NCBI RefSeq assembly: GCF_004014855.1
Contig: NZ_CP034930.1
Coordinates: 2,213,716 to 2,277,715, forward strand
From: Apibacter raozihei
GTDB taxonomy: Bacteria > Bacteroidota > Bacteroidia > Flavobacteriales > Weeksellaceae
DNA: 64,000 nucleotides
Direction: 5' to 3'
Shown here: positions 36,301 to 45,586 of the stretch, in pieces
Position numbering within the stretch: the first letter of the stretch is position 1
Layout of the letters: every line of letters begins with the position of its first letter
Notes under the pieces: generated by a model
What the model was told of the DNA's origin: nothing
Databases searched by the model: none
Seen by the model: the letters and a program-made list of their open reading frames with translations, nothing else
Made by a program: the position numbers and the translations under genes

Positions 36301-39260
36301 ATACACTTATAGCAGAAAAGGAGTTAATAACAAATGGATTATTTGCATATTCCTATTTGATTGGTGAAAATGGTTATAAAGCCTCTGCATTTCAGATAAA
36401 TGTAACAGAAGAACCCAAAGATCTGAAAATTTCAACTAAAGTTTTCAGAGATAAAATAAGACCGGGAGAAAAAGAAACCTGGGAGCTTACAATAAGTGGA
36501 AAAGATAAAGATAAGATTACAGCTGAAGTTCTTGCAACTCTTTATGATGCATCATTAGATCAGTTTAAATCTAACTCATTTACATTTTCCCCTTGGTCCT
36601 ATAATGTGTATGGAATTTTATACCATAATAATAGAGTAATCGGATATAATCCGGTATACTCAAGTTTATCCCAGCAGGTGGCCTATCGTAGCTATAAATA
36701 TCCTCAAAAAACGGATTTAAAAGATATATCCATAGTTTTTGGAAACGCTATGAATGGTTTAGAGCTTGTAAGAATGTCGGCAAGTCCTGTTTCATCTAAA
36801 ATTATGACAACTGACGATGTTGGCATGGCACCTCTGGCTGAACAATCGGAAAATCAGGAATATTTAGAAGCTAATCTTGATGTTTCAAATACCGGGAGAA
36901 AAAATTTAAAACAAAATGAACTTGAAACGATAAAAGCGAGAACAAATTTAGGAGAAACGGCTTTCTTTTTCCCTAATTTATATACGGATAAAAATGGTGA
37001 AGTCAAGTTTACTTTTACTTCACCAGAAGCTCTTACTCAATGGAAACTACTAATTTTAGCACACACTCAGGATCTATATTCGGGAACGGCCCAGTTTTAT
37101 ACACAAACCCAAAAAGAGTTAATGGTAGTTCCAAACGTCCCTCGTTTTTTAAGAGAAGGAGATGAACTAATAATAAGTACAAAAATCAATAACTTGGCGG
37201 ATAAAATCTTAAACGGGCATGCTCAATTGTTTTTATTTGATGCCGTAGCCAACAAACCAGTTGATACAGAATTTTTTAATCAGCAATCTCAGCAGCCATT
37301 TAGTTTAAAGTCTTCCGACAATACTGAAGTAAGTTGGAAGATTAAAGTTCCCGCAGATATTCCGGCTGTTATTTATCGAATTGTAGCTACATCAGGAAAC
37401 TATTCTGATGGAGAAGAAAGTGTTTTGCCTGTGTTGACCAATCGAATGCTGGTTACCGAAACACTTCCTATATATATCAAAGAAAATCAGAAAAAAGAAT
37501 TTAAGTTTGACAAATTATTGGATAATAAATCCAATACATTACAAAACTTTAATTTAAGTATGGAAATGACAACTAACCCTCTTTGGCTGGCTGTTTTCTC
37601 ACTTCCATACCTGAGAGAATATCCATACGAATGTTCAGAGCAGTTATTCAGCAGATTGTATGGAAATATCCTCTCTACCTATATTATAAACTCTTCACCA
37701 AAAATTAAAAAAGTATTTGATAATTGGAACTTACAAGGTGTAAATCTATCAAATCTGGAAAAAAATCAGGAGTTGAAAAATATTCTTTTGGAGGAAACAC
37801 CTTGGGTACGTAATGCTGAAGATGAAACAGAACAAAGAAAGAGAATTGCTTTATTATTTGATCTAAATAAAATGTCACAGGAAAATACACAAGCTCAGGA
37901 TAAACTGATAAGACGTCAGAATACCGATGGAGGCTTTGCCTGGTTTGAAGGAGGAAATTCCAGTTCATATATCACAGAAACTATAATTTTAGGTTTTGGA
38001 CAGTTAAAAAATATGTTAGGAAACCAATCGTCAGAATATCTGAATGGTAATCTTCAGAATATAATACAAAAAGCAATTCAGTATACAGATAGTCAAACCA
38101 TAGAATACATAAAAAAACAGAAGAAAAATAAAAATAAGATTGATGGTAAAGACTTAATGCACTATTATTATGTAAGAAGTTTTTGGAAAGACCAATATAA
38201 ATTACCTGTTGAAATATCAAAATATCTAAGTGATATCCATAAAGATATTTCTGTTTATTTTACTAACTATGATCTGCAAAACAAAGCAATGACTGCAATA
38301 GTACTAAACAGATACGGTTATAAAAACTCTGCCCAGATCGTACTTAAAAATCTTAAAGAAACTTCTGTAGAAGCCGATGAAATGGGAATGTACTGGAAAA
38401 ATAATGTTCCGGGATGGCATTGGTATCAGACACCGGTCGAATCGCAGACAAAAGTAATAGAAGCTTTTTCAGAAATAACTCCTCAGGACATTAAATCGGT
38501 GGAAGAAATGAAAGTATGGCTATTGAAAAACCGTCAGACTCACTCATGGAATTCAACAAAAGCAACGACTAATGCAGTATATGCCTTGATGAATTTTGGA
38601 AAAGACTGCTCTAATGCAGAAGAAGGAGTAAACGTTTTTGTAGGAAACACCCAATTTGTACCATCTAAGGATACTTCAGCCGAACAAGCATCCGGATACA
38701 TCAAAAAATCATGGAATGCAGATCAGATAAATTCAGAAATGGGATTGGTAAAAATAGAAAAAACTTCTCCGGGAGTAGCTTGGGGAGGATTATATTGGCA
38801 ATATTTTGAAAATTTGGATAAAATAACTCAGGCAGATTCCAATATAAAAATGCAGAAGCAATTATTTTTAAAAGTAAATACAGATAATGGTCAGCAGCTA
38901 AAAGAAATTTCAGATAAACAATCAATTAAAGTTGGAGATTTAGTCACAGTTAAATTGATTATCAAGGTTGACAGAGATATACAGTATATTCACATTAAAG
39001 ATATGAGAGCTTCAGGATTTGAGCCAGTAAACGTACTTTCCGGATATAAATTTCAGAATGGAGCCGGGTATTATGAAAGTACCAGAGATGCAGCAACTAA
39101 CTTTTTCTTTGAATATCTAAGAAAAGGAACCTATGTTTTTGAATATGATGTACGCGCCAATAATAAAGGAGAATTTTCTAATGGAATTACTCAGTTACAA
39201 TCTATGTATGCTCCAGAAATGTCTGCTCATAGTAAAGGTATACGTATTGACATTCAATAG
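33360..39260 (+). CDS. Bacterial alpha-2-macroglobulin family protein
   Basis: The 1966-residue protein has a signal peptide (LLLVTHIAMSQ), a Bacteroidota-type N-terminal helical region (about 20-340), macroglobulin domains including TDRAIYRPGQKIYFKA (MG2), an A2M core region TAFFFPNLYTDKNGEVKFTF, and a thioester domain with CSEQ at C1425-Q1428 in YPYECSEQLFSRLYG. The TPWVRNAEDE and GGFAWFEGG segments and HxWxxT-like SHSWNSTKAT are typical. It is expected to trap proteases at the envelope through the thioester. There is no lipobox Cys, and no penicillin-binding protein 1C gene beside it as in E. coli. Its own promoter and terminator make it monocistronic. Confidence 0.88.
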   Translation: MKRILLLTLLLVTHIAMSQKFDYDQKWKEINKLSQKGQFKSLQPKLDEIYVQAKKDNNVVEMISSLSKQCEILSVTQDNEWEDPYYLVIQKLKTEMNSSSELAKDILKSLLAKTYYKYKINTQGSKENITEAETKSDDISTWSPKQLELESLSLYKQSIQNKQLLQNQKTENWKRLLTTDQDLYLYPTLYDVLMSRYINALGENNRDAIYYNSVSKNNSLKKTQQELISDLLKFHQNDTDKSAYLNFKRIEITELSGSDRTLEQKANDLIELAKLYSAEEYSSYLYYSAAQLFEGSDKKKALKICSNINLSHKNRWNTNCKSLQESITRKAVNLTLDPELLPDEYIPLKVGATNVSKIYYRIRKADLKEYENKKEDDWVIENNGIFSYTGNKQIREGVWELQTFDDYESHSTVVKLDGLPQGNYELEYSFYPDFTKKDKNDVDPEKIYFMVNDWTMVRLNEISESLFQLLNRKTGKPLSNLSVSIYSLENSQKLVKSENVKTDTDGFFTLKAQNYNNRYLLNPESGSFIEINSGYYGWRSKSDEDEKTITKKSTIFTDRAIYRPGQKIYFKAILYNQKKEQSLIASNRQVTISLHNVNSEKVASLQLVSNEYGSVFGEFIIPEGGITGNYFLESDYGFNTQNISVEEYKRPKFQVTIEPLAGEYTLDNKVRIEGKALSFAGVPISGSKVVYRIEREEIFPYFRGYYIPNRSQPETIEQGETETDDKGNFKISFLAKSKELKKAKEYRTYTYILYADVTDVNGETHTGESRVTIGDLPKKLVLTLPEVSLQKDFTSIGISSMNLNGGKSPAQGKVTVTRLLTPSKIILPNKVDFVPDYQLYDPNLFNQYFPHLPYSKEEQNPQFWKKDKSVVYNFDTHQSDSIKLSGSLAHGFYLVQAYTMFGQDSIKTQKVIEIRENNTLKSANNIFYSVLPSKPGFKVGEKIEINFISNLKEATAVLHLESGRQWILHKVIPIKNGKATYTLIAEKELITNGLFAYSYLIGENGYKASAFQINVTEEPKDLKISTKVFRDKIRPGEKETWELTISGKDKDKITAEVLATLYDASLDQFKSNSFTFSPWSYNVYGILYHNNRVIGYNPVYSSLSQQVAYRSYKYPQKTDLKDISIVFGNAMNGLELVRMSASPVSSKIMTTDDVGMAPLAEQSENQEYLEANLDVSNTGRKNLKQNELETIKARTNLGETAFFFPNLYTDKNGEVKFTFTSPEALTQWKLLILAHTQDLYSGTAQFYTQTQKELMVVPNVPRFLREGDELIISTKINNLADKILNGHAQLFLFDAVANKPVDTEFFNQQSQQPFSLKSSDNTEVSWKIKVPADIPAVIYRIVATSGNYSDGEESVLPVLTNRMLVTETLPIYIKENQKKEFKFDKLLDNKSNTLQNFNLSMEMTTNPLWLAVFSLPYLREYPYECSEQLFSRLYGNILSTYIINSSPKIKKVFDNWNLQGVNLSNLEKNQELKNILLEETPWVRNAEDETEQRKRIALLFDLNKMSQENTQAQDKLIRRQNTDGGFAWFEGGNSSSYITETIILGFGQLKNMLGNQSSEYLNGNLQNIIQKAIQYTDSQTIEYIKKQKKNKNKIDGKDLMHYYYVRSFWKDQYKLPVEISKYLSDIHKDISVYFTNYDLQNKAMTAIVLNRYGYKNSAQIVLKNLKETSVEADEMGMYWKNNVPGWHWYQTPVESQTKVIEAFSEITPQDIKSVEEMKVWLLKNRQTHSWNSTKATTNAVYALMNFGKDCSNAEEGVNVFVGNTQFVPSKDTSAEQASGYIKKSWNADQINSEMGLVKIEKTSPGVAWGGLYWQYFENLDKITQADSNIKMQKQLFLKVNTDNGQQLKEISDKQSIKVGDLVTVKLIIKVDRDIQYIHIKDMRASGFEPVNVLSGYKFQNGAGYYESTRDAATNFFFEYLRKGTYVFEYDVRANNKGEFSNGITQLQSMYAPEMSAHSKGIRIDIQ

Positions 39261-39276
39261 ACTAATACAATAAAAT

Positions 39277-39306
39277 AAAAAATGCCTGAATTTTCAGGCA
39301 TTTTTT
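39277..39306 (+). terminator. Terminator of the macroglobulin gene
   Basis: Near-perfect 14-bp stem (AAAAAATGCCTGAA with its complement, short TT loop) and T run after the stop codon. Confidence 0.85.
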
Positions 39307-39374
39307 ATTAAAAACTAAACAAAACTTCAATAATTCAGAGATTTATACTTATTTTGCAATATAAATAATAAACT

Positions 39375-41387
39375 ATGGAACCTTCAATAGGAAATGAAAA
39401 TTACAAAATAGGAAAACCATCACTATGGGCCAGACAATTTACGGATGATGAAATCAAGTCTTTTGTAGTTGATAGTGAATTTTCAAGAAAATGGTTAAAT
39501 GAAGGTAGAGATTTTTGCTATCTTCTGGATAAAGTTGTTTATGCCAGTCAAGAAGAAGTTTCCGAATATTGTTGTGTTATATATACCTTAAACGAATCAG
39601 CAAATTTAGATAAAGCTTCGATTTATGAAGTTAATCTTGATGAAAATGAGGAATATGTAATACATCGCATAAGTGTTATCAGAGAGGGACAATTAATAGA
39701 TAAAATACCCGATCTTAAAATCAAAGAGTTTGACGACGAAAATAATAGTGGAGGTGGAGTAATAAGCAGTGCTAAAAAAATTAATATTACAATTAAAGAT
39801 TTACGTTTGTATGATGTTTTAATTTTAGAAGACACAAAGCGGAAAATATTAACAGATAAAGATTTTATTAAAAAAGAATTTTTCAGATATATATGGGTAA
39901 GTCCGGATTTGTACTGGGCATATGGACAATATAAATTTACTTTTATCAATGAATGTGAAAAAACGGTAGAGGTAAAGAAGAATTATTTCAGAAATAAAGA
40001 GAATACTCTGGAATCTAATCAGATAGTAAGCATTAATAAAGGGGAGAAATATGAATTTTATCATACCGATTATCTTAATTCGGTAGATTCAAGCCGGCAG
40101 ATATTTCCATTTATTGATCTTTCAACCCAAAGCACCTGGCAAGAACTATCCAATTATATCTATCCTTTTTACAAAGAAGTTTATGAAAAAAAGAAATTGG
40201 AAGAATATGCTCCGGAGCTGGTTGAGAAATTAAATTTATTAGATAATAAGGATAAACAGCTACAGTTTGCTATAGACTATGTTCAAAATAATATCAATTA
40301 TATTTTTAATGCAGTTGATATGAACGGTCACAAACCTCAGGAACCGGAAATTACATACTTCACTAAGCAAGGAGATTGCAAGGCTAAGTGCGTTTTGTTA
40401 AAAAATATTTTGGATTATCTGGATATAGAATCGTCAGTTATCTTAATAAATTACAATGTAGATTTTTATTTTAGAAATTATTTGCCTTCATTACTTACAT
40501 TCAATCACGTTATAGTGAAAGTAAATTACAAAGGAGAAGAATATTTTATAGATGCAACAACGAGAGATGAATACGGAACTATTGAAAACCGTGGATTTTT
40601 ATATTTCAAATATTATTTGGAAATAAATCCTGATCAGGATCTTAAAACCAGGACTTCTCATAAATTTAAAAAATACTGCATTGAAGAAACTGTTGAATTT
40701 AAGGTATCCCAAAATAAAGGAAATATAATTATAAATACAAAATATTGGGGTAATAGAGCAAACATGATGCGTAAATATTTTAAAAATACCAATAAAAGAG
40801 AAGTTATTGATAGCTGGAATAATTTTTTATTTTATACGCTTAATTATGTTAACGATCGTAAAGGAACAGATCCCCGAAAAATATTCACGACAGCATCCAT
40901 AGATATTATTAATGATGACAAAGATGCAAACGAATTTAAAATATGCTATCAGTCAGATATAGCTGATCCGTACTATGTAAACAGTAAAAATAACCGGTTT
41001 TTAATGTATTTTGATTATAATATAGTTAAAAATCAGGTAAGAGATTATGTTCATGAAGATATACCATTCTGGATAGGTGCAGACTCTGAAAAATATGAAA
41101 TTTCAATTGAAACAGATGTAAAGATTGATACGAAAGAAAAATACACCATACAGGAAGTAGAAATACACAATAAATACTTGGACTATACCTGCAAAAAAAA
41201 TATTCGTAAAAATGGCGGAACAGTAACTATAGAATCTAATGTTGTTACAAATTTAGAATTAAAGCCAGATGAATTTGAAAGCTATCGTAAAGATCATGAA
41301 ACCATAGCAGATAGTAATTTCGGTTTAGGTTTGGATATTGTAAATCAAGGATTTATGAATGGATTATTTTCATTATTCAAAAAATAA
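39375..41387 (+). CDS. Transglutaminase-like protein (DUF3857-type architecture, no signal peptide)
   Basis: The 670-residue product has a beta-rich N-terminal region, then a transglutaminase-like core with the Cys-His-Asp triad C335 (QGDCKAKC), H378 (TFNHVIV) and D393 (FIDATTRDEYG), then a beta-rich C-terminal region. DUF3857/transglutaminase proteins are common in Bacteroidota, but those usually carry signal peptides; none is seen here (MEPSIGNENYKIGKPSLW). It may be a cytoplasmic peptidase, amidase or cross-linker. It leads a three-gene same-strand cluster with a YiiX-like hydrolase (27-bp gap) and a small unknown protein. Confidence 0.75.
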   Translation: MEPSIGNENYKIGKPSLWARQFTDDEIKSFVVDSEFSRKWLNEGRDFCYLLDKVVYASQEEVSEYCCVIYTLNESANLDKASIYEVNLDENEEYVIHRISVIREGQLIDKIPDLKIKEFDDENNSGGGVISSAKKINITIKDLRLYDVLILEDTKRKILTDKDFIKKEFFRYIWVSPDLYWAYGQYKFTFINECEKTVEVKKNYFRNKENTLESNQIVSINKGEKYEFYHTDYLNSVDSSRQIFPFIDLSTQSTWQELSNYIYPFYKEVYEKKKLEEYAPELVEKLNLLDNKDKQLQFAIDYVQNNINYIFNAVDMNGHKPQEPEITYFTKQGDCKAKCVLLKNILDYLDIESSVILINYNVDFYFRNYLPSLLTFNHVIVKVNYKGEEYFIDATTRDEYGTIENRGFLYFKYYLEINPDQDLKTRTSHKFKKYCIEETVEFKVSQNKGNIIINTKYWGNRANMMRKYFKNTNKREVIDSWNNFLFYTLNYVNDRKGTDPRKIFTTASIDIINDDKDANEFKICYQSDIADPYYVNSKNNRFLMYFDYNIVKNQVRDYVHEDIPFWIGADSEKYEISIETDVKIDTKEKYTIQEVEIHNKYLDYTCKKNIRKNGGTVTIESNVVTNLELKPDEFESYRKDHETIADSNFGLGLDIVNQGFMNGLFSLFKK

Positions 41388-41414
41388 TCATTCAGCAACA
41401 ATATAAAATTTAAA

Positions 41415-42074
41415 ATGTACAGATATTTTTTTATTTTATTGTTTATTATTTATGTCAATTCTTTTTCACAAATTAAACCTGATGCATTTTTTGAGCTTCA
41501 AAATGGAGATTTAATTTTTCAGGAATCCTGTGATAACGGTATGGGAGAAGCAATTAAGCAAGTAACTCAAGGAATAGATGGGTATAATTTTACACATGTC
41601 GGAATGGTATGGATAAACCCTTATTCACATGAAGTTTTTGTTATTGAAGCAACGCATCCAAAAGTTCGTGTTACAGCATTAAAAGATTATTTAGTACCTG
41701 AAGAAAAAATAAATTGTCCTCCTAAATCTGTTGTAGGTCGTTTAAAAGAAACGTATCAACCAATTATTCCTCAGGCAATTCAAGAAGCTTTACAACTCGT
41801 TGGTAAAGAATACGATGACGCTTTTGATCTCTCAAATGATCAATATTATTGTTCAGAATTAATTTATAAGGTTCTTTATTGGGCAAACAATCATATTGCT
41901 GTTTTTCCATTAAATAAAATGACTTTTAAGTCTTCGGAAACCGGTGAATTTAATTCTTTTTGGATATCTCATTTTAAAAATTTGGGAATTCCAGTTCCAG
42001 AAGGAGAATGGGGTATAAACCCGGGAGCTATGTCTCAATCCGATGTACTAAACATTGTTTATTTTTATCAATAA
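41415..42074 (+). CDS. Secreted YiiX/YebB-like NlpC/P60-superfamily hydrolase
   Basis: The 219-residue product has a signal peptide (MYRYFFILLFIIYVNSFSQ) and the permuted papain-like fold of YiiX-type proteins: LQNGDLIFQES, FTHVGMVW with the active-site His, VIEATHPKVRVTALKDYL and YYCSELIYKVLYWA with the nucleophile Cys. Such enzymes act as amidases or thioesterases on peptidoglycan- or lipid-derived substrates. Close spacing to the transglutaminase-like gene suggests one transcript. Family assignment is good; substrate unknown. Confidence 0.82.
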   Translation: MYRYFFILLFIIYVNSFSQIKPDAFFELQNGDLIFQESCDNGMGEAIKQVTQGIDGYNFTHVGMVWINPYSHEVFVIEATHPKVRVTALKDYLVPEEKINCPPKSVVGRLKETYQPIIPQAIQEALQLVGKEYDDAFDLSNDQYYCSELIYKVLYWANNHIAVFPLNKMTFKSSETGEFNSFWISHFKNLGIPVPEGEWGINPGAMSQSDVLNIVYFYQ

Positions 42075-42098
42075 TAATTTTTTTATCCACAATATATA

Positions 42099-42488
42099 GT
42101 GTTGAAAATTATATCATTTTTTAAAAAATCAGGCAAATTGAACGATGCGAAAATAAATTTTCTACAGCCGTTTATCTGGTGTCTGGTTGGAAATATAAAA
42201 GAAAATATTAGAGATAATGAAAAGGGTTCTAAACACTTTTCTTCAGGAACTAGAGTATATTGTTTTCCTGAAAAATGGGGAGATGGATACAAAAAAATTA
42301 AAGTTTTAGGTAAACATAGAAAATGTAATAAAAATATTACAATAATTATTCCTGCAAATCATATCACAAATTGGAGACTAAAAAAAGTATACAAACCTTG
42401 GGTTATAAAAAGAATGGTAGCTCAAGAAGGATGGTCAAATAGAGATATTGACAAATCTAAAATAAAACAGATGTTGAGCTGGATATGA
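42099..42488 (+). CDS. Conserved hypothetical protein, 129 residues
   Basis: A small basic protein (MLKIISFFKKSGKLNDAKIN; GTRVYCFPEKWGDGYKKIKV; NWRLKKVYKPWVIKRMVAQE) with no signal peptide. I believe similar proteins exist in other Bacteroidota but know no function. The start is GTG 42099, directly followed by a TTG that could serve instead. It lies 24 bp after the YiiX-like gene on the same strand. Confidence 0.55.
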   Translation: MLKIISFFKKSGKLNDAKINFLQPFIWCLVGNIKENIRDNEKGSKHFSSGTRVYCFPEKWGDGYKKIKVLGKHRKCNKNITIIIPANHITNWRLKKVYKPWVIKRMVAQEGWSNRDIDKSKIKQMLSWI

Positions 42489-42817
42489 TGAAAATTTTGA
42501 AAAATATGCTTTCTTAATAAAGAAATTTGTGTCAATTATATTAGTACAGATAAAATAAATATATTTAATTTTATTAAAGCCTTTTAATAGACAATATGCT
42601 GTATTAATTTAATTATATCTTATGTAAAAATAAATTTATTTTCCAACAACGAGTAAAGTTGTAAGTTTTCAAAAAATTATATAAATCAAAAAATCAAATT
42701 TCGATAGCTTTCGTATGTGAAAAAATCATACCTCTAAAACAACATAAAACAAAAATAAATAGTATTTTTAAGAAATCATTATGTAATGATTAAAATTCTA
42801 ACTACAAAAATAAATTT
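42489..42817. other. Intergenic region, 329 bp, upstream of the GntP operon
   Basis: A+T-rich with no convincing ORF. It must hold the gntP-type promoter; the one clear element is the palindrome at 42774-42791. Confidence 0.5.
42774..42791. promoter_or_regulatory. Palindromic candidate operator upstream of the GntP permease gene
   Basis: AATCATTA-TG-TAATGATT is a perfect 8-bp dyad ending 26 bp before the permease ATG. The place and symmetry fit a dimeric repressor site, but its regulator is unknown and A+T-rich palindromes occur by chance. Confidence 0.4.
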
Positions 42818-44146
42818 ATGAGTTTAATTGCTGTTACATTTGTTGTGCTCTTTAGTTTAATTGCTATTATTTATCTTACTTCAAAGCTTAAATTGAATGC
42901 TTTCGTTTCACTTTTTCTGGTATCATTGTTTCTTGCTGTTACGGTATTACCTAATACTGATATTCTCAAAACATTAAAAGACGGCTTTGGAACCACAATG
43001 GCGTCCATTGGTTTTTTGATCATATTTGGAGCTATTGTAGCCATAGTTATGGATAAGAGTGGAGGAGCATTAAGTATTGCAAATTACATTTATTCGAAAA
43101 CAGGAAAAGATAAAGCTCCTGCTGCCATGGGATTAACAGGTTTTATTGCAGGATTGCCTATATTTTGTGATTCAGGATACATTATTTTAAGTGGATTGGC
43201 AAAATCATTCAGTGCTAAAACTAAAATATCAATGCCTTTTATAGCTGCAGTTATGGGTTGTTCTCTATTTGCCGTTCATTGTCTGGTACCCACTCATCCC
43301 GGAGCATTGGCAGCTTCCGAATCTATGAAAGTAAATATGGGTTATTTTATCCTTGCCGGTATTTTATTTGCAATACCCGGAGCTTTAGTTGCTTATTTCT
43401 GGATAAAATTTATGACACAAGGTAAAGGATATAAACCGTATCATGCTGATGAAAATGAAGAAGTTTCAGTAGGTAAACTACCATCTGTTACTTTATCCTT
43501 ACTTCCGATAGTAATGCCATTAATTTTAATAGCTGTTTCTTCTTTACTGAAAATATTTGAATTTAAAGATCAAAATTTGATTTTAAAGATAGTTCATACA
43601 TTGGGGCAACCTGTATGGGCATTGCTCATAGGGGTAATTTGCTCGCTGTTCTTATTAAAAAATAAAAAAATAAATGAATTAAATGAAGTGTTTGAATCAG
43701 CAATTGAGAAAGCTGGCCCCATTTTAATTATTACGGCAGCAGGAGGAATGTTTGGCTTACTGATAAAAGAAACCGGAATAGGGACCGAGGCTGGAAAAAT
43801 TTTAGGAGATAAAGGTTTGGGACTTTTAATTCCTTTTATTATAGCCGCTTTTTTAAAAACAGCCCAGGGCTCGTCAACCGTTGCAATAATCACAGCCGCA
43901 TCTTTTGTAGAACCTATGCTGGTATCCTTAGGATTAAGCTCGGAATTAGGTAGATTATTTGCTACTTTAGCCATGGGGACTGGATCAATGGTAGTGTCCC
44001 ATGCTAATGATTCATATTTTTGGGTAGTAACTAAATTTTCTGAAATTGATACGGATGTTTCACTAAAAGTATATACATCAGCTACTCTTGTTATGGGAAT
44101 CACTGTGTTTATTTGTATTTGGCTGGTATCGTTGTGTGTAATTTAA
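42818..44146 (+). CDS. GntP-family gluconate/glycerate-type permease
   Basis: The 442-residue membrane protein matches the GntP family: LKDGFGTTMASIGFLIIFGA, MDKSGGALSIANYI, GLPIFCDSGYIIL, LVPTHPGALAAS and AFLKTAQGSSTVAIITAAS with about 12-14 helices. GntP members are proton symporters for gluconate and related sugar acids. The gene 12 bp downstream is a glycerate 2-kinase, so glycerate is a likely substrate. Both form one operon. Confidence 0.88.
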   Translation: MSLIAVTFVVLFSLIAIIYLTSKLKLNAFVSLFLVSLFLAVTVLPNTDILKTLKDGFGTTMASIGFLIIFGAIVAIVMDKSGGALSIANYIYSKTGKDKAPAAMGLTGFIAGLPIFCDSGYIILSGLAKSFSAKTKISMPFIAAVMGCSLFAVHCLVPTHPGALAASESMKVNMGYFILAGILFAIPGALVAYFWIKFMTQGKGYKPYHADENEEVSVGKLPSVTLSLLPIVMPLILIAVSSLLKIFEFKDQNLILKIVHTLGQPVWALLIGVICSLFLLKNKKINELNEVFESAIEKAGPILIITAAGGMFGLLIKETGIGTEAGKILGDKGLGLLIPFIIAAFLKTAQGSSTVAIITAASFVEPMLVSLGLSSELGRLFATLAMGTGSMVVSHANDSYFWVVTKFSEIDTDVSLKVYTSATLVMGITVFICIWLVSLCVI

Positions 44147-44158
44147 AACTAAGATTTT

Positions 44159-45481
44159 ATGGATTCAAAAACTATAGTAAAAAAAATATTTGATTCAGGA
44201 GTTAAAAGTGTTTTACCCGATCATATGCTTACGGACTCCGTAAGGATTAAAAATGAGCGTATGCACATATCGGATTTAACGATTAACCTCTCTGATTTCA
44301 AACACATTTATATAATTGGAGCAGGTAAAGCAAGTGCTTTAATGGCTAAAGAAATAGAAAAAAAATTAGGGTCGAGAATATATGCAGAGCATATTATAGT
44401 TAAATATGGTCATTCGTGTAATCTTCAATATGGTCAAATAACAGAAGCAGGTCATCCGGTGCCGGATGCAAATGGATTTCAGGCTACTCAGGAAATTGTA
44501 AAAATGTTAGATAAGGCTAAGAAAGAAGATTTAATAATCTGTTTATTATCCGGAGGAGGTTCTGCTTTGTTGGCTGATTGTCCCGAAGGAGCATTACCCG
44601 AAGATTTAGTAAAACTTAACCAGCTTTTATTGATCAGCGGTGCAGATATACATGAAATGAATGTGGTACGTAAGCATCTTTCTAAGGTAAAAGGCGGTCA
44701 GTTAGCCAAAACAGCATTTCCAGCAACTTTAGTAAGTTTAATTTTATCAGATGTAATAGGTGATTCTTTAGACATTATTGCCTCTGGCCCTACTAGTGCT
44801 GATCATTCTACTTTTTCAGATGCATGGAAAATTCTTGAAAAATATAATTTGGTACAAGAAATACCTGTTTCCTTGAAAGACTATCTTCAAAAGGGATTGG
44901 CAGAAATAGTTGAGGAAACTCCTAAAGAAGGAGATGCTTTATTTCGAAATGTACACAATTTTATTATAGGTAGTAATACACTGGCTTTAAAGGCTGCTTA
45001 TAAAAAATGTTTAGAACTTGGTCTGGATGCAGAAATTATTACCTCTGAATTACAAGGAGATGCGGAATTAGCAGCTCAGCAAATAGTTAACCAATCATTG
45101 GAAATACAAAAGCAACTGCTAAAAGGGGAAAGAAAAGTTTTACTTTATGGAGGAGAAACTACTGTTCAGGTAAAAGGAAAAGGGCTGGGTGGAAGAAATC
45201 AGCATCTGGCACTTTGTGCAACCCTATTATTATCTGGTAAAAAAGGAATAACTATTCTTTCTGCAGGTACTGATGGAAATGATGGACCTACTGATGCAGC
45301 CGGAGCTATTGTTGATTATTCAACCGTTGAAAATGCAGGTAGAAAAAATGTAAATATAAACTATTATAAAGAGAATTTTGATTCCTATCATTTTTTCAAA
45401 GAAGTTGGAGGACAGGTAGTCACTGGCTCCACACTTACTAACGTTATGGATTTGATTGTAGTATTGATAAATGCTCAATAG
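44159..45481 (+). CDS. Glycerate 2-kinase (MOFRL family)
   Basis: The 440-residue product matches class II glycerate kinases: IIGAGKASALMAKEIE, EAGHPVPDANG, LLSGGGSALLADCPEG, NVVRKHLSKVKGGQLA, LSDVIGDSLDIIASGPT, GGETTVQVKGKGLGGRNQHL (MOFRL domain) and AGTDGNDGPTDAAGA. It phosphorylates glycerate to 2-phosphoglycerate, feeding lower glycolysis. In an operon with a GntP permease that probably brings glycerate in. Confidence 0.9.
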   Translation: MDSKTIVKKIFDSGVKSVLPDHMLTDSVRIKNERMHISDLTINLSDFKHIYIIGAGKASALMAKEIEKKLGSRIYAEHIIVKYGHSCNLQYGQITEAGHPVPDANGFQATQEIVKMLDKAKKEDLIICLLSGGGSALLADCPEGALPEDLVKLNQLLLISGADIHEMNVVRKHLSKVKGGQLAKTAFPATLVSLILSDVIGDSLDIIASGPTSADHSTFSDAWKILEKYNLVQEIPVSLKDYLQKGLAEIVEETPKEGDALFRNVHNFIIGSNTLALKAAYKKCLELGLDAEIITSELQGDAELAAQQIVNQSLEIQKQLLKGERKVLLYGGETTVQVKGKGLGGRNQHLALCATLLLSGKKGITILSAGTDGNDGPTDAAGAIVDYSTVENAGRKNVNINYYKENFDSYHFFKEVGGQVVTGSTLTNVMDLIVVLINAQ

Positions 45482-45527
45482 ATTTAGAATCTTAAAGTTC
45501 AATTATTTTTTCAAATCTTTTGTGTAT

Positions 45528-45560
45528 AAAGCCCTCTGAAATATTTTCCAGGGGGCTTTT
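45528..45560. terminator. Hairpin terminator after glycerate kinase
   Basis: An 11-bp stem with one G-T pair (AAAGCCCTCTG / CAGGGGGCTTT) followed by T-rich sequence, between convergent genes. Confidence 0.7.
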
Positions 45561-45586
45561 GTATTGAAGTTAAAATAAATTAGTAA

